DNA of 64,000 nt from DATBVX01 sp963696675 (lineage in GTDB: Bacteria > Pseudomonadota > Gammaproteobacteria > Steroidobacterales > Steroidobacteraceae): contig CAVOLM010000014.1 of assembly GCA_963696675.1 (NCBI GenBank), positions 6,912-70,911 on the forward strand, written 5' to 3'. Under the pieces are notes generated by a model. It did no database searches, was not told the origin of the DNA, and worked only from the letters and a program-made list of their open reading frames with translations. Positions 41,382 to 50,469 of the stretch are shown one piece after another (positions within the stretch are counted from its first letter, which is position 1; each line of letters starts with the position of its first letter). The position numbers and the translations under genes were made by a program.

Positions 41382-43950
41382 TTACTTGAACTGCTTTTCA
41401 ATAGTGACAAACCACTCCTTGGGGGGGGCTGGCTGCTTCTCGGCAGTTGGTTGGCCGAACGGCGTCAGCGGGAAGGAGTTGTAGTTGTAATCCTCGTCGG
41501 TGGCATTGGTGACGCCTAACGTCGCGCTCCAACCGGTATCCGCACTGGCCCAGACCAGGGACGCATTCACCAGCTGGTCGGCCCGTCAGTCGCAAAGCTG
41601 CGACCTGATGTCGGTGGCGACTGTCGAGGTGGGACCGAAGGACCGAAGCAGATCTCGGTCTCGCCGTACACGTCGACCCTGGGCGTCAGCCCCACTTCAC
41701 CCAGGGCAAACCCCATAGGACGGGCCGACAGAGCCGGTTCATGTCCGGGACCTGCGGGGGCAGTCGTTGATGCAGGTGGTGCCCGGGTCCGGAACGCCGT
41801 CGAAATTGAAGTCGCAGTTGTCGATGTCGTCCGACTCCCAGTAGAGCTTGCCGATCTGGCCGGTGATGTTCAGCGCATCGAGCGGGCGCCAGGCCATTTC
41901 CAGCTCGACGCCCTTAATCTTGGCCGGGCCATTCGCGTAAAAGGTCCGCGACACCTGCGCCACGGTCAGGCAGTTGTTGCCCAGGCTGTCAAGCGATGTA
42001 CCAGGTCCCGGAGGGCTGCTCAGGTAGATCGGCGGTCCTGGCGGATCGTTGAGCACCGGGCACTCTGTGCCGCCGACGGGGAGAATCCGGTGCGCGTAGT
42101 CGATATAGAAGCCAGCGAGGTTGAGACGCAAAGTCCGATCGAACAGGTCCATCTTCAGGCCGAGCTCGTAGGAGTCGGCATCCTCCTGGCCCACGGCGAC
42201 CACCTGCGTCCACTGGAACGGACGCGAGTTGTAAGCGCTGGGTCGGTAGCCGGTGGCGACCGTTCCATACGCCATCGTGGTATCCGTCGCCTTCCAGTTC
42301 ACACCCACCATCCAGTCGGTGTGAGTGGCCGCCACGCTGAGGTTCGGATTCTGAACCCGCGTATTGTCGAAATCGACATCCTTGCTGTCGTCCGAGTAGC
42401 GCACGCCCGCGTTGAACGACCATTGATCCGTCAGATCGAAGACCACGTGGCCGAAACCCGCCCAGCTGGTGATGTCGTGAATATTGTGGGCGTTGACGAA
42501 CGTGTAGGTTGCCGGGTCTGAATCGAGCAGCGCGGCAGCCTGCGGCATGGTCAGGGTGCCGCACACGACGCAGGGGCCGATCTTGTTCGGCAGGAACTGG
42601 TCCAACAGCATCGTCAGCCAGGGAATACTGACGGTCTGATCGTTTATTGCGTGACCGTCGTAGTAGAAACCTCCCAAGGTCCAGTTGAGCCGATCGGCGA
42701 TGCGGCCTTCGAGGCGCAGCTCCCCGGTCGCGACTCTGATCTGTTGCCTGCCGTTCACGGTCTGCAGATTCAACGGCGAGCCGTCGGCATCGGTGGCGAA
42801 ATGACTATCCAGCTCGCTGTAGGACCCGATCGCGGTGATGTTGAACGCCTCGGAGACCCGCACGTCCACTCTTTCGGAAGCGGACCACTTTTCAAACGCC
42901 GTTTGCGGCTTGAATGAGAGCCCGCTGCGCGGATCATCGTAGGTCGCGTAAGTGTTGTGGTTAGGGCTGATGAAACGCTGGTCGTAGGCGATGTTCAGGA
43001 CCGGCGTCAGGTAATTGGGCTGATAACCGAAGGCAGGGTTGCTGAGAGGCGCAGGATTGATCGCGCTCATGTAGTCGGCACGTGCTTCCGAGGTATCGTC
43101 CATGTACTCGAGCGTCGTGTTCAACTCAATGGCCTCGCTTGGGACCCAGCGCAGGATGCCCCGCCCGCCGACGACGTCCTGCCCGCCCTGAGTGCCGAGA
43201 TCGCAATCAGTTCCCCGATTGATACTCCGTGGATTCAGGTTTCCGGAGTCCGATGGATACAAGCAGGCGAAGTCGAAAACCTTTTGATAACCGTCGCGAT
43301 GCTTGGAGACCCCGGTGACGCGGGCCATCAGCGTGTTGTCGATGATCGAAAAGTCGTAGCCCGCGCGAACGTCGAGGCGATTGAATTGTCCGTACGTCAC
43401 GTCGATGAAGCCGGTGTTGTCGCCGACCGGTTTCTTGCTCACGTAACGGATGACGCCGCCGATGGCGCCGCGTCCGAACAGCGTACCCTGGGGGCCGCGC
43501 AGCACTTCCACACGGTCGAGATCGAGCAGGTCGATCTCTGAGCCCAGAGTGAAGGGATGGTAAACATCGTCGACGTAGATGCCGACGCCGGGCTCGAACG
43601 CAAAGTCGAAGTCGTACTGTCCGATGCCGCGAATGTAGGCGGTCATCGTATTGCCGAAGGCCGCCTGGGCTGGCCTCAACACCGCATTCGGCACCGTGTA
43701 ACCCAGTTCATACGACTGGGTGAAACCTCGCGCAGCGAGATCCGCACCCTCGATCGCCGTGATCGCGATCGGCGTCTGCTGCAGGAGCTCTTCGCGGTAT
43801 CGCGCGGTGACGATGACCTCTTCCAGGGCGCCCGAAGCCGTCCCGGTCACCTGGGCCTGTGTCTGCTGTGCAGAGTGCGGTGGTCGCGCCGAGCAGCAGC
43901 AGCGGACTCGCTAGTGTCAGGATCGTCGATGAGAGAAAGAGTTTTTTCAT
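41382..43950 (-). pseudogene. TonB-dependent outer-membrane receptor, frameshifted at both ends
   Basis: About 850 residues after repair. A signal peptide MKKLFLSSTILTLASPLLLL starts at 43950; one shift near 43868 leads into the long frame of 703 residues. That contains the TonB-box-like EEVIVTARYREE, the plug (GIGQYDFDFAFEPGVGIYVD, RVEVLRGPQGTLFGRGAIGG) and most of the barrel. The last barrel strands and the terminal aromatic motif WFVTIEKQFK are in other frames between 41755 and 41382. Such receptors import substrates too large or dilute for porins. Its place in this array suggests uptake of aromatic dimers or oligomers. Confidence 0.82.
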
Positions 43951-44221
43951 GGTCGATCGCCCTCGCAGACGGGTGCCCCCCAGATCGTTGTGGTCTAAAT
44001 GGTACGGATGATCGCTCGCGTATCCAGAAGCAGACTCAGTAGATCAAACCCCATGCGTTCGTCCCGATTACAGCGCGACTTCAAGCACAAAAGTCGATCT
44101 ACAGCGAACGGCGAGTCAACCGACAGCGCACGATGCGCACCTCATTTCAAACCCATGTCGTGTTTGAGCCACGTCGATGAACGAAACATGAGGAATGATC
44201 CAATGCGCGCAGTCTGCGCCT
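43951..44221. other. Intergenic region upstream of the TonB receptor gene
   Basis: 271 bases between the receptor start and the AEC transporter stop, both genes on the minus strand. It should hold the receptor promoter. I could not assign boxes with confidence and see no gene or repeat. Confidence 0.5.
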
Positions 44222-45118
44222 TCAGCCCAGCCCTAGGAGTGCCAGTGGTATGTAAAGCAGGCCCAGGAGGACGGACAGCGATGTCGCGCTTGCAGCCAGC
44301 TCGGCATCGAGCGACTCACGCTGAGTGAGAACGACGGCGGTGAAGCCGATGGGCGCGGCGGAGCCGACGAGTACCACGGCGCGCGTCAGTCCCTGCAGAT
44401 CGAGCAGCGTCACGAAGACGATCCCCATCGCCAGCCCGACACCGACCCGTATTCCCACTGCGGCGAGCGACGGCTTGGAGAGCGCGCGGCGACCGTCGAA
44501 CAGAATGCCGAGCGCGAGCGGCACCAACAGCACCACCCAGCCGCCGATCGTCTGCAGCGTATCGAGCGCCACCGTCGAGACCGGCAATCCGAAGATATTG
44601 ATGATCAGCGCCAGCAGCAGCGCCCAGAGTGGCGGAAAGGAGCCCAGGCGTTGCAGCGCCTGCCACCAGGTACCGGCCCGACGACCGAGCTTCGCCGCCA
44701 GCAGGTAACCGAACGTACAGAGCATCAGCGCATTCCCCAGGTCAAAGAGCGCGAGCTCCGCAAAGCCATTCGCTCCCTTGACGGCGAGCATGAAGGGATA
44801 TTCGAGGCTGATATTGAGCGCCGTTGAACAGGTCACGAAAGCCCCGAAGCTCCTTGGCTCGAGCTCCAGTCTTCGTCCCACGAACGCGGATGCTGCGCAG
44901 CCGACGAGGATCGTCGTCATCGCCGCTGCCGGCAACCACAAGAGCTGCGCATGCAGCGGCAGGCGACTGACACCGGCCAGAATCAGCGTGGGCAAGCCGA
45001 TCCACACGACGATCGCCAACAACCGCCCACCATGCGCGACGTCGAGAACTCGCTGATGCCGCAGCAGCAAGCCGACGAAGAAGAGAACGACGATCGCAAC
45101 CAGGCGCAGCGTCTGCAC
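44222..45118 (-). CDS. AEC-family (auxin efflux carrier-like) transporter
   Basis: 298 residues, nearly all hydrophobic, about ten membrane segments. Central phrases include ALNISLEYPFMLAVKGANG and GLPVSTVALDTLQTIGGWVV, and the C-terminus is SVLLGLLYIPLALLGLG. AEC/BASS-fold carriers export or import organic anions such as malonate or aromatic acids. It lies between the second amidohydrolase and the TonB receptor on the same strand. The frame is intact. Confidence 0.82.
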   Translation of the reverse strand: MQTLRLVAIVVLFFVGLLLRHQRVLDVAHGGRLLAIVVWIGLPTLILAGVSRLPLHAQLLWLPAAAMTTILVGCAASAFVGRRLELEPRSFGAFVTCSTALNISLEYPFMLAVKGANGFAELALFDLGNALMLCTFGYLLAAKLGRRAGTWWQALQRLGSFPPLWALLLALIINIFGLPVSTVALDTLQTIGGWVVLLVPLALGILFDGRRALSKPSLAAVGIRVGVGLAMGIVFVTLLDLQGLTRAVVLVGSAAPIGFTAVVLTQRESLDAELAASATSLSVLLGLLYIPLALLGLG

Positions 45119-45141
45119 GGGCGATCCTTACACAGGCTCCT

Positions 45142-45300
45142 GATCTGCGTCTGCCTGGGCCTTCATCCTCCCTGAGCCCGTTTGGATTTGATTACGCGGA
45201 CATCACGTTGCCGCACAGCGCGAACGGCGAGGCATGTGATCCTGTGGCGTATCGTTCGTGTCGGGCTCAGGGAGGATGAAGGCCCAGGCAGACGCAGATC
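45142..45300. repeat. 39-bp perfect inverted repeat around an 81-bp centre
   Basis: 45142-45180 (starting GATCTGCGTCTGCCTGGGCC) is the exact reverse complement of 45262-45300. The right arm ends on the first base of the amidohydrolase stop codon and the left arm lies 23 nt upstream of the AEC transporter start, so the whole structure fills their intergenic gap. No transposase is nearby. It is distinct from the GGTACC palindromes at 21.5 and 24.5 kb. Confidence 0.9.
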
Positions 45301-46312
45301 TACCGGGCAGGAGAGATGCGGAACACCCGCTCGGCATTGCGATGGAAGATCTTCTTCTTGTCGTACGTCCGAGATCGGCGCATCGTTCATGAAGCGCACC
45401 GCTTCGTGCGTTTCCTGGTACGGATAGTCGACCGCCCACATGATGTTGTCAGCGCTCAGCACTTCGATGCAGAACCTGAGCGCGGGGTGCCAGTTCACAC
45501 CGCTGGTGGTGATCATGAAATTGCGCCGGAAATACTCGCTCGGGGTGAGGGCGAGTTTCGGCCGGTCCATCGCCACCGCCGCGCGCGCATGCATCCAGTC
45601 CATCCGGTAGAGCGCGTACGGGATGTTCTCGCCCATGTGCCCGATCACGATCTTGAGCGTCGGGTACTTGTCGAACACGCCGCTCATGATGAGACGCACC
45701 GCGTGCAGGCCCGTCTCGACGGCATAGCCCCAGATGGCGTGTTCGAGGTGATACTTGCGATACGGCTGCGCCATCGCGGGCGACGGCGAGCGTGGATGGA
45801 TGTAGATCGGCACGCCGAGCCCCGCCGCGGCCTCGAGGATCGGCCAGTATTTCAGCTCATCGAGATATTCGCCGTTGGTGTGCGAGTTGATCATGACGCC
45901 GCTGAGCTTCAGCGTCCTGATCGCGCGCTCCATTTCCTTCACGGCGCGCCTGCGGATCCTGCGGTGCAATCGTCGCGAGACCCGCGTAGCGGGTCGGGTG
46001 TCGCGCGATCGCTGCTGCAAGACGATCGTTGCCGAGCGCCGCGATCGATACGGCGAGTTCCGTCTCGAGCGCCTGCACGCCAGTGGAAGTCAGCGCAAGC
46101 AGATGCACATCGACACCCGCCTCGTCCATGATGCGCAGCCGCTCCTCGTCGACGTCGAGCAAGCGCCGCGAGAGCGGCCCGCCGTCCGTCTGTGCGCGCG
46201 CGAGGAACAGGTCCGGGTCGTAAACGGTGCTCTTCTTCAGCAGTTCGCGCCACGCGTCGAACTGCTCTGGAATCGCCCAGGCCTCTTCGGTGGCTATACG
46301 TCGGTACTGCAT
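45300..46312 (-). pseudogene. Second LigW-family amidohydrolase, two frameshifts
   Basis: About 335 residues from MQYRRIATEEAWAIPEQFDA. It contains EAGVDVHLLALTSTGVQALE, then after a shift near 45950 AVKEMERAIRTLKLSGVMIN, NSHTNGEYLDELKYWPILEA, PIYIHPRSPSP, GHMGENIPYALYRMDWMH and NIMWAVDYPYQETHEAVRFM. A second shift near 45370 leads to DKKKIFHRNAERVFRISPAR and a TAG at 45300. Metal ligands (TEEAW, IYIHP, AVDYPYQ) are conserved. It is related to the protein at 26945-28023 but clearly diverged, so it probably decarboxylates or hydrolyses a different aromatic acid. Confidence 0.75.
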
Positions 46313-46322
46313 CGACCCTCCT

Positions 46323-47105
46323 TCAGCCCCAGCGCGAGGCCTCGCTGCCCGGCACGAAGGCCTGCCGCGGCTTGCCGGTCCTGCTCATCGCGAGCGCGTC
46401 GCGTACGGCCGGGCGGTGACGCATGCGATTGATGAAATCGATTACGCGCGGTGTCGCCTGTTCGCTGACGAGATCCGGAGCGAGTTCGGGCAACGGATTC
46501 AGCATGGCGAAGGCCTCGATGTCCGCGACCGAGTAGGCCGGCCCGGCGAGCCAGGGCTCTTTGCCTAGGGTGGTCTCGAGCCGCTTGAGCGGGAACTCCA
46601 GCTTGTGCTTCACCGACGTCAGCATCTCGTCCGAATAGCCCTCCGCGACGGCGCCCCATGCGAGACGCCGCTCCAGCGGCTCGATGGCGGCGATCTGTGC
46701 GGTGAGCTGAGCCGGGTCACGCTGCTTGAGTGCGGGCGCGAGATACCTCGCGCAGCCGAGCGCACAGACTGCGGGGCCGAGAGCGAGCGTGAGGAATTGT
46801 CCCCAGGCCCGCGCGCGATAGTGGTGGTACGCGTTGCCGGGATAGAGGTCGGTGCCGGGCAGCGCGTCCGCGATGTACTCCAGCATGAAGAACGAGCTGC
46901 TGATGATCGTGCCGTCATGGACCAGCACCGGGCCTTCGCGCTCCAGGTGCAGACTCGACTCGGTGTTGCGCGGAAATGCCGCGCCGAATTGCTCGAAGCG
47001 CGTCGGGTCGAAGTAACGGCTGGTGAATGCGGCCTGCTTTTCCTTGAGCGCGATCAGCGGCTTGAGGAAGAACGTGTTCGGTTCCCAGTGATAGAGCTCA
47101 AGCAT
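46323..47105 (-). CDS. Beta-etherase-like glutathione S-transferase (A)
   Basis: 260 residues: MLELYHWEPNTFFLKPLIAL thioredoxin-like domain, then a helical domain (ARAWGQFLTLALGPAVCALG, AWGAVAEGYSDEMLTSVKHK, AGPAYSVADIEAFAMLNPLP). The opening YHWEPN and the long loop before the helical domain follow LigF/BaeA-type GSTs, which use glutathione to cleave the beta-aryl ether of oxidised lignin dimers. Its start overlaps the end of GST B by 8 bases. An adjacent unequal pair recalls the BaeA/BaeB heterodimer. Subfamily by resemblance; activity not shown. The frame is intact. Confidence 0.7.
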   Translation of the reverse strand: MLELYHWEPNTFFLKPLIALKEKQAAFTSRYFDPTRFEQFGAAFPRNTESSLHLEREGPVLVHDGTIISSSFFMLEYIADALPGTDLYPGNAYHHYRARAWGQFLTLALGPAVCALGCARYLAPALKQRDPAQLTAQIAAIEPLERRLAWGAVAEGYSDEMLTSVKHKLEFPLKRLETTLGKEPWLAGPAYSVADIEAFAMLNPLPELAPDLVSEQATPRVIDFINRMRHRPAVRDALAMSRTGKPRQAFVPGSEASRWG

Positions 47106-47862
47106 TGGGGGTGCGCTCCAGGAACTTCACGCGCGAGGCCATCTCCGTGCGTCCTTTGGCCCAGGTCGCCTTGGTGGCGGGGCGTTCGTAGATCTTGCGC
47201 AGCCATTCCATGATGTGCGGTGTCTTCTGGTCGTTGCAGTGGTCGGGCTGCGAGAGCGGCAGCGCGTAGCCGAGGTTGAAGCAGTTCGCGTCGCCGAGGG
47301 AATAGCTCTCGCCGGCGATATACGGCTGGCGGCCGAGATGCTGCTCGAGCACGCCGATGCAGAACAGCACCCGGCGCTTCGACTCGGCGAGCTCCGCTTC
47401 GCTGAACTCGTTGAACATCGCCTTGCGCCACGCGACGCGGCGCGCTTCGAGCGGAATGCGCGCGATGGCCGCCTCCAGCTCCTTCGGGTCACGCTTGCGC
47501 ACCGCGGGGCCGACGAACACGCTCCAGCCGATCATGCTGAGCGAGGGCGCGAAGTAGGAGTCGAAAAAACGCATCCACCAGCGCATGCGCCAGCGCTCCT
47601 TCGGATCCGTGGGGCGCAGCTGCGGGCCGGGGAACGCCTCGTCCACGTATTCCATCATCGGAGTCGATTCGGTGAGCACCAGGTCGCCGTGCACCATGGC
47701 CGGGATCGTGCCGTCCGGATTGATCTTCAGGTACTCGGGCTGATGCTGGTCGAACTTGAGGAGGTCGAGGTAGTGGCTTTCGTATTCGACGCCCTTCTCC
47801 GCGAGCGCGAGCATCGGCTTGCCGGAATTGGCGTTCGGTTCCCAGTGATAGAGCTTGAGCAT
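47098..47862 (-). CDS. Beta-etherase-like glutathione S-transferase (B)
   Basis: 254 residues from MLKLYHWEPNANSGKPMLAL; the ATG at 47862 is chosen because the GST fold begins there, although the frame continues upstream. Glutathione-site phrase LKINPDGTIPAMVHGDLVLT ESTPMMEY. The helical domain has RWWMRFFDSYFAPSLSMIGW and RRVAWRKAMFNEFSEAELAE, which parallels LigF (VDEYFCWCVSTIGW and LKWRRARNGFPQEML, recalled from memory). It shares the opening motif with GST A and overlaps it. The frame is intact. Confidence 0.74.
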   Translation of the reverse strand: MLKLYHWEPNANSGKPMLALAEKGVEYESHYLDLLKFDQHQPEYLKINPDGTIPAMVHGDLVLTESTPMMEYVDEAFPGPQLRPTDPKERWRMRWWMRFFDSYFAPSLSMIGWSVFVGPAVRKRDPKELEAAIARIPLEARRVAWRKAMFNEFSEAELAESKRRVLFCIGVLEQHLGRQPYIAGESYSLGDANCFNLGYALPLSQPDHCNDQKTPHIMEWLRKIYERPATKATWAKGRTEMASRVKFLERTPNA

Positions 47863-47872
47863 GCTGCGAATC

Positions 47873-48444
47873 CTAAACGAGGAAATTGCGGGCGGCTTCC
47901 ACGGTCTGCTGTGTGCGGTCGCCGAGATCGTCCACGGGCGGAATCGCCTTGCCGCGCTGCACGGCCGGGCGCGCGGCAATCAATGCCAGCCAGCGCTTGA
48001 GGTGATCGAGACCTTCGATGCTGATGCCGCCCCACTCGTGGCCTCGCGCCCATGCCCAGGTCGCGATATCCGCGATGGAATAAGCGCCCGCCAGATATTC
48101 GTGATCGCTGAGCCGTGTGTCGAGTACCTCGAGCAGGCGCCGTGATTCACGCTGGTACCGGTCGATCGCGTACGGGAATCTTTTCCGGTGCATAGCGGTA
48201 GAAGACATTCGCCTGGCCCATCATCGGGTCCGATGCCCGCCATCTGGAACATCAGCCACTGGATGACGAGCGAGCGGCCTTTCACGTCCTTCGGCATTAG
48301 GAGGCCCGTCTTCTCGGCGAGATAGATCAGGATCGCGCCGGACTCGAACACCACGAAATCATCGTTGTCGTGATCGATGATGGTCGGAATGCGGCCGTTG
48401 GGATTGAGCTTGAGGTACCACGGCTCTTTCTGCTCGCGCTTCAT
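47873..48444 (-). pseudogene. Nu-class-like glutathione S-transferase, N-terminally truncated and frameshifted
   Basis: Begins abruptly at MKREQKEPWYLKLNPNGRIP, lacking the first 35 or so residues of the thioredoxin domain, then IIDHDNDDFVVFESGAILIY. After shifts near 48230 and 48185 it continues FPYAIDRYQRESRRLLEVLD, LAGAYSIADIATWAWARGHE to ARNFLV. This is the Nu-class/YfcG-like GST type; a Nu-class GST of Novosphingobium removes glutathione after beta-ether cleavage. Upstream DNA (beyond 48450) encodes no matching N-terminus and is the hairpin field, so the gene is cut at the boundary between the catabolic region and the element. Confidence 0.72.
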
Positions 48445-49420
48445 CGTGGCCCCGCCTCAGAACATCACGCTTCCCCCCACCAACAAGGACTGGCCTCCGG
48501 CCAGGCAGAGTCATCAGGCTCCCGGCGCAAGAATTCCCGGACTTGTCGTCCGGGAGATTCCCGCTTGGTCCGCCTTATCCCCGCCGCCACAAGCCGCCAC
48601 ACCCGCCTCCAAAAACCCCAGCCCCGCAAGCTTCGCTTGCCGCGGTTTGAAAGCGCTTCCCCCTGCGGGGGAGCCGTGTCTTCTGGGTCGGTCGTTCGGT
48701 CATTCCCGTACTCCGGGAAATTCCCTCCCTTCCTCCCAGCTCTGCGGGAAATTCCCCAGGGCTCTCGCCCTTGGGAGATTCCCCTCCGAGCCCGCCCCCC
48801 TCGGGCAGGCTGATTCCGCTTCGCGGAATTTGGCCCGCCCTCCCACTTGTGGAGGGCTTGCGGTGTGAGCCACGGGTCGCCTGATGCTTTCGCCTCAGCC
48901 GCCCCTCGCCGGGCTCCCCCCGAAGCCCGCCTCTTTTTGGTCTCCAGGCCGCTGAACGCGGCCCTTCGCCCTTTATGGGCGTCCTGAACGGACGCCTGAC
49001 CCTGAACGGGTCCGTGCGCCTGTTTTGCCTGGGGGCAAAAGCAGGCTGCGAGGCTGAACGCCTCGCTTTGGGGCTCCGCTGGACGCTCCGCCCCCCAGAG
49101 TCTGCTGGAGCAGCCTCCGGGGCCCCCCGGGCGGGCCGCTTCGCGGCCCAGATTCTGGGGGAACAAAGGCCCACCCCCGTTTGTGCCATGGCTCGATGAG
49201 CCGCAGGGGGCGGAGCTGACGCGGGGGCAACGACTTACGGCGAGAGGGCCGGGACACCCACTTACCCACAGTGAAATACACACGGCGCGACAGTCCGAGA
49301 CTCCAAAAAAAATAAACCCTCTGGAGAGTGCCTGGTTTTTGTGATCTGATGGAATATCAGCTACGACACAAATCTGCCTGCCTGCCTTGTTACACCCCGG
49401 CTTATGAGAAGAGGAACCCC
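48445..49420. repeat. Gene-free hairpin field at the element boundary
   Basis: From 48490 to 49149 at least twelve short perfect or near-perfect hairpins follow one another. Four share the loop TGAAC on unrelated stems: GGCCGC/GCGGCC (48947-48963), GGCGTCC/GGACGCC (48978-48996), GACCC/GGGTC (48998-49012), GCGAGGC/GCCTCGC (49048-49066). Three share the loop TTC: GCAAGC stem (48626-48640), ATTCCGC stem (48813-48829), GGGCCGC stem (49133-49149). Others are CTGGCC (48490-48504), TCCCGGAC (48535-48555), TCCCCC (48658-48672) and TTCCCG (48703-48719). Beyond it lie a DnaA-box-like TTACCCACA (49262-49270) and an A-run before the operon. A long minus-strand open frame here is a base-composition effect. 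Confidence 0.85.
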
Positions 49421-49819
49421 ATGCCTCCGTTTGAGTCCATCTGGAACTACTTCAGACAACGCACAAAAAATGCCGTCCTTGCCGGGTTCCACGACGCCCT
49501 GGACATCGTTGACCAAGGAGACGGCGGCGAAGCCCAGCATCAAGCAGCCGCCATGCTCCGTGCTCGCGTCGAGGCAACCGTCTGGCCCCAGCTCGAACAT
49601 TCCGTGCGAACCGCCGAGCCGCAACCGGAACAGGGAGAATCACCGCAGGTCCAACCGGCAAGTAACGTGGTGGACGAGGCGATTGATGCAAGGCTCGACG
49701 CCAAGTCTTCGCCTCAGCCCACGACGCAGCCCACACCGACGCATCAGGCAAGGCCAGGTGGGGACCCTCCTCCATTTACTCGTAAACGAGGGAGGCCTCG
49801 GAAGGACCAGGCAAAATGA
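49421..49819 (+). CDS. Small protein with C-terminal AT-hook-like motif
   Basis: 132 residues from MPPFESIWNYFRQRTKNAVL, preceded by GAGG. A helical N-terminal half (about residues 1-65), a low-complexity Pro/Gln/Thr-rich middle and the tail KRGRPRKDQAK, where RGRPRK is an AT-hook that binds the minor groove. Its stop overlaps the next start (ATGA), so it heads the element operon. An accessory DNA-binding role in replication or transfer is inferred from position. I chose this ATG over one 31 codons upstream because of the ribosome site. Confidence 0.65.
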   Translation: MPPFESIWNYFRQRTKNAVLAGFHDALDIVDQGDGGEAQHQAAAMLRARVEATVWPQLEHSVRTAEPQPEQGESPQVQPASNVVDEAIDARLDAKSSPQPTTQPTPTHQARPGGDPPPFTRKRGRPRKDQAK

Positions 49820-50466
49820 CGCTAACCGAGCGAGACGATGCCCTGATCAGGGCCCTGCTTGGGAAAATCCGAGTCGTCTCCTTCGACCAAGTTGCTCGTG
49901 CCTGGTGGCCAGAGTCTGAATCGGGCAGGACAAACGCGAAGCGGCGCCTGCACGAGCTAATCGAGGAGAAGCTCCTCGTTCGCGAGCGGGCCTTTGCCCG
50001 GCCCATGCTCACACTGAGTGAGCCGATTTTTCTCTGGAAGCCCGGGAAGACGGGGCCGGACTACGAAAAACTCTCCTACCAGCTCCAGAGCCGCTGGACG
50101 TCGCAGTCCGGATCCACAGAGCCCAGGGCGGTGACCGTCTATTTTGCCTCCCACCGGGCCGCACACGTTTTGGGCGGCCACGCCGTGGGACGAATCAAGA
50201 ACCCGAGTCAGGTCACCCACGACCTGCATCTGTCCGAGCTTTACCTGAAAATCCTTCGCGAGGCCCCAAATCTTGCCAAGGCCTGGGCAGGCGAGGAGGT
50301 GATTGCTCCTACTCGCGTGCACCAAAAACTTCCCGATGCCATCTTGCTCGATTCAAAAGGCTTACCCCGGCTCGTCATGGAATTTGGAGGAGCCTACCCG
50401 CCAGACCGCGTGAAGGCATTTCACGAGGACTGTGAGGTGCGTGGTCTGCCATACGAAATGTGGTAA
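49816..50466 (+). CDS. Replication-relaxation-like protein (1)
   Basis: 216 residues. An N-terminal winged helix (TERDDALIRALLGKIRVVSF ... AKRRLHELIEEKLL) is followed by a domain with THDLHLSELYLKILREAPNL and LPDAILLDSKGLPRLVMEFG; the D...ExG pattern recalls nuclease-like folds. This layout fits the Replic_Relax family found on conjugative plasmids and integrative elements, where it sits near the coupling protein. It overlaps the gene before and is 3 nt from the next. Confidence 0.65.
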   Translation: MTLTERDDALIRALLGKIRVVSFDQVARAWWPESESGRTNAKRRLHELIEEKLLVRERAFARPMLTLSEPIFLWKPGKTGPDYEKLSYQLQSRWTSQSGSTEPRAVTVYFASHRAAHVLGGHAVGRIKNPSQVTHDLHLSELYLKILREAPNLAKAWAGEEVIAPTRVHQKLPDAILLDSKGLPRLVMEFGGAYPPDRVKAFHEDCEVRGLPYEMW

Positions 50467-50469
50467 CTG

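Noticed and set aside
48490..49149. CRISPR array
   Set aside because: The recurring parts are loops of 3-5 bases on different stems; there is no direct repeat of 25-40 bases with regular spacers and no cas gene.
48465..49283. Minus-strand open frame of 272 codons across the hairpin field
   Set aside because: Low-complexity Gly/Arg/Ala-rich product, no ribosome site, no homology that I recognise; it results from the GC-rich hairpins.
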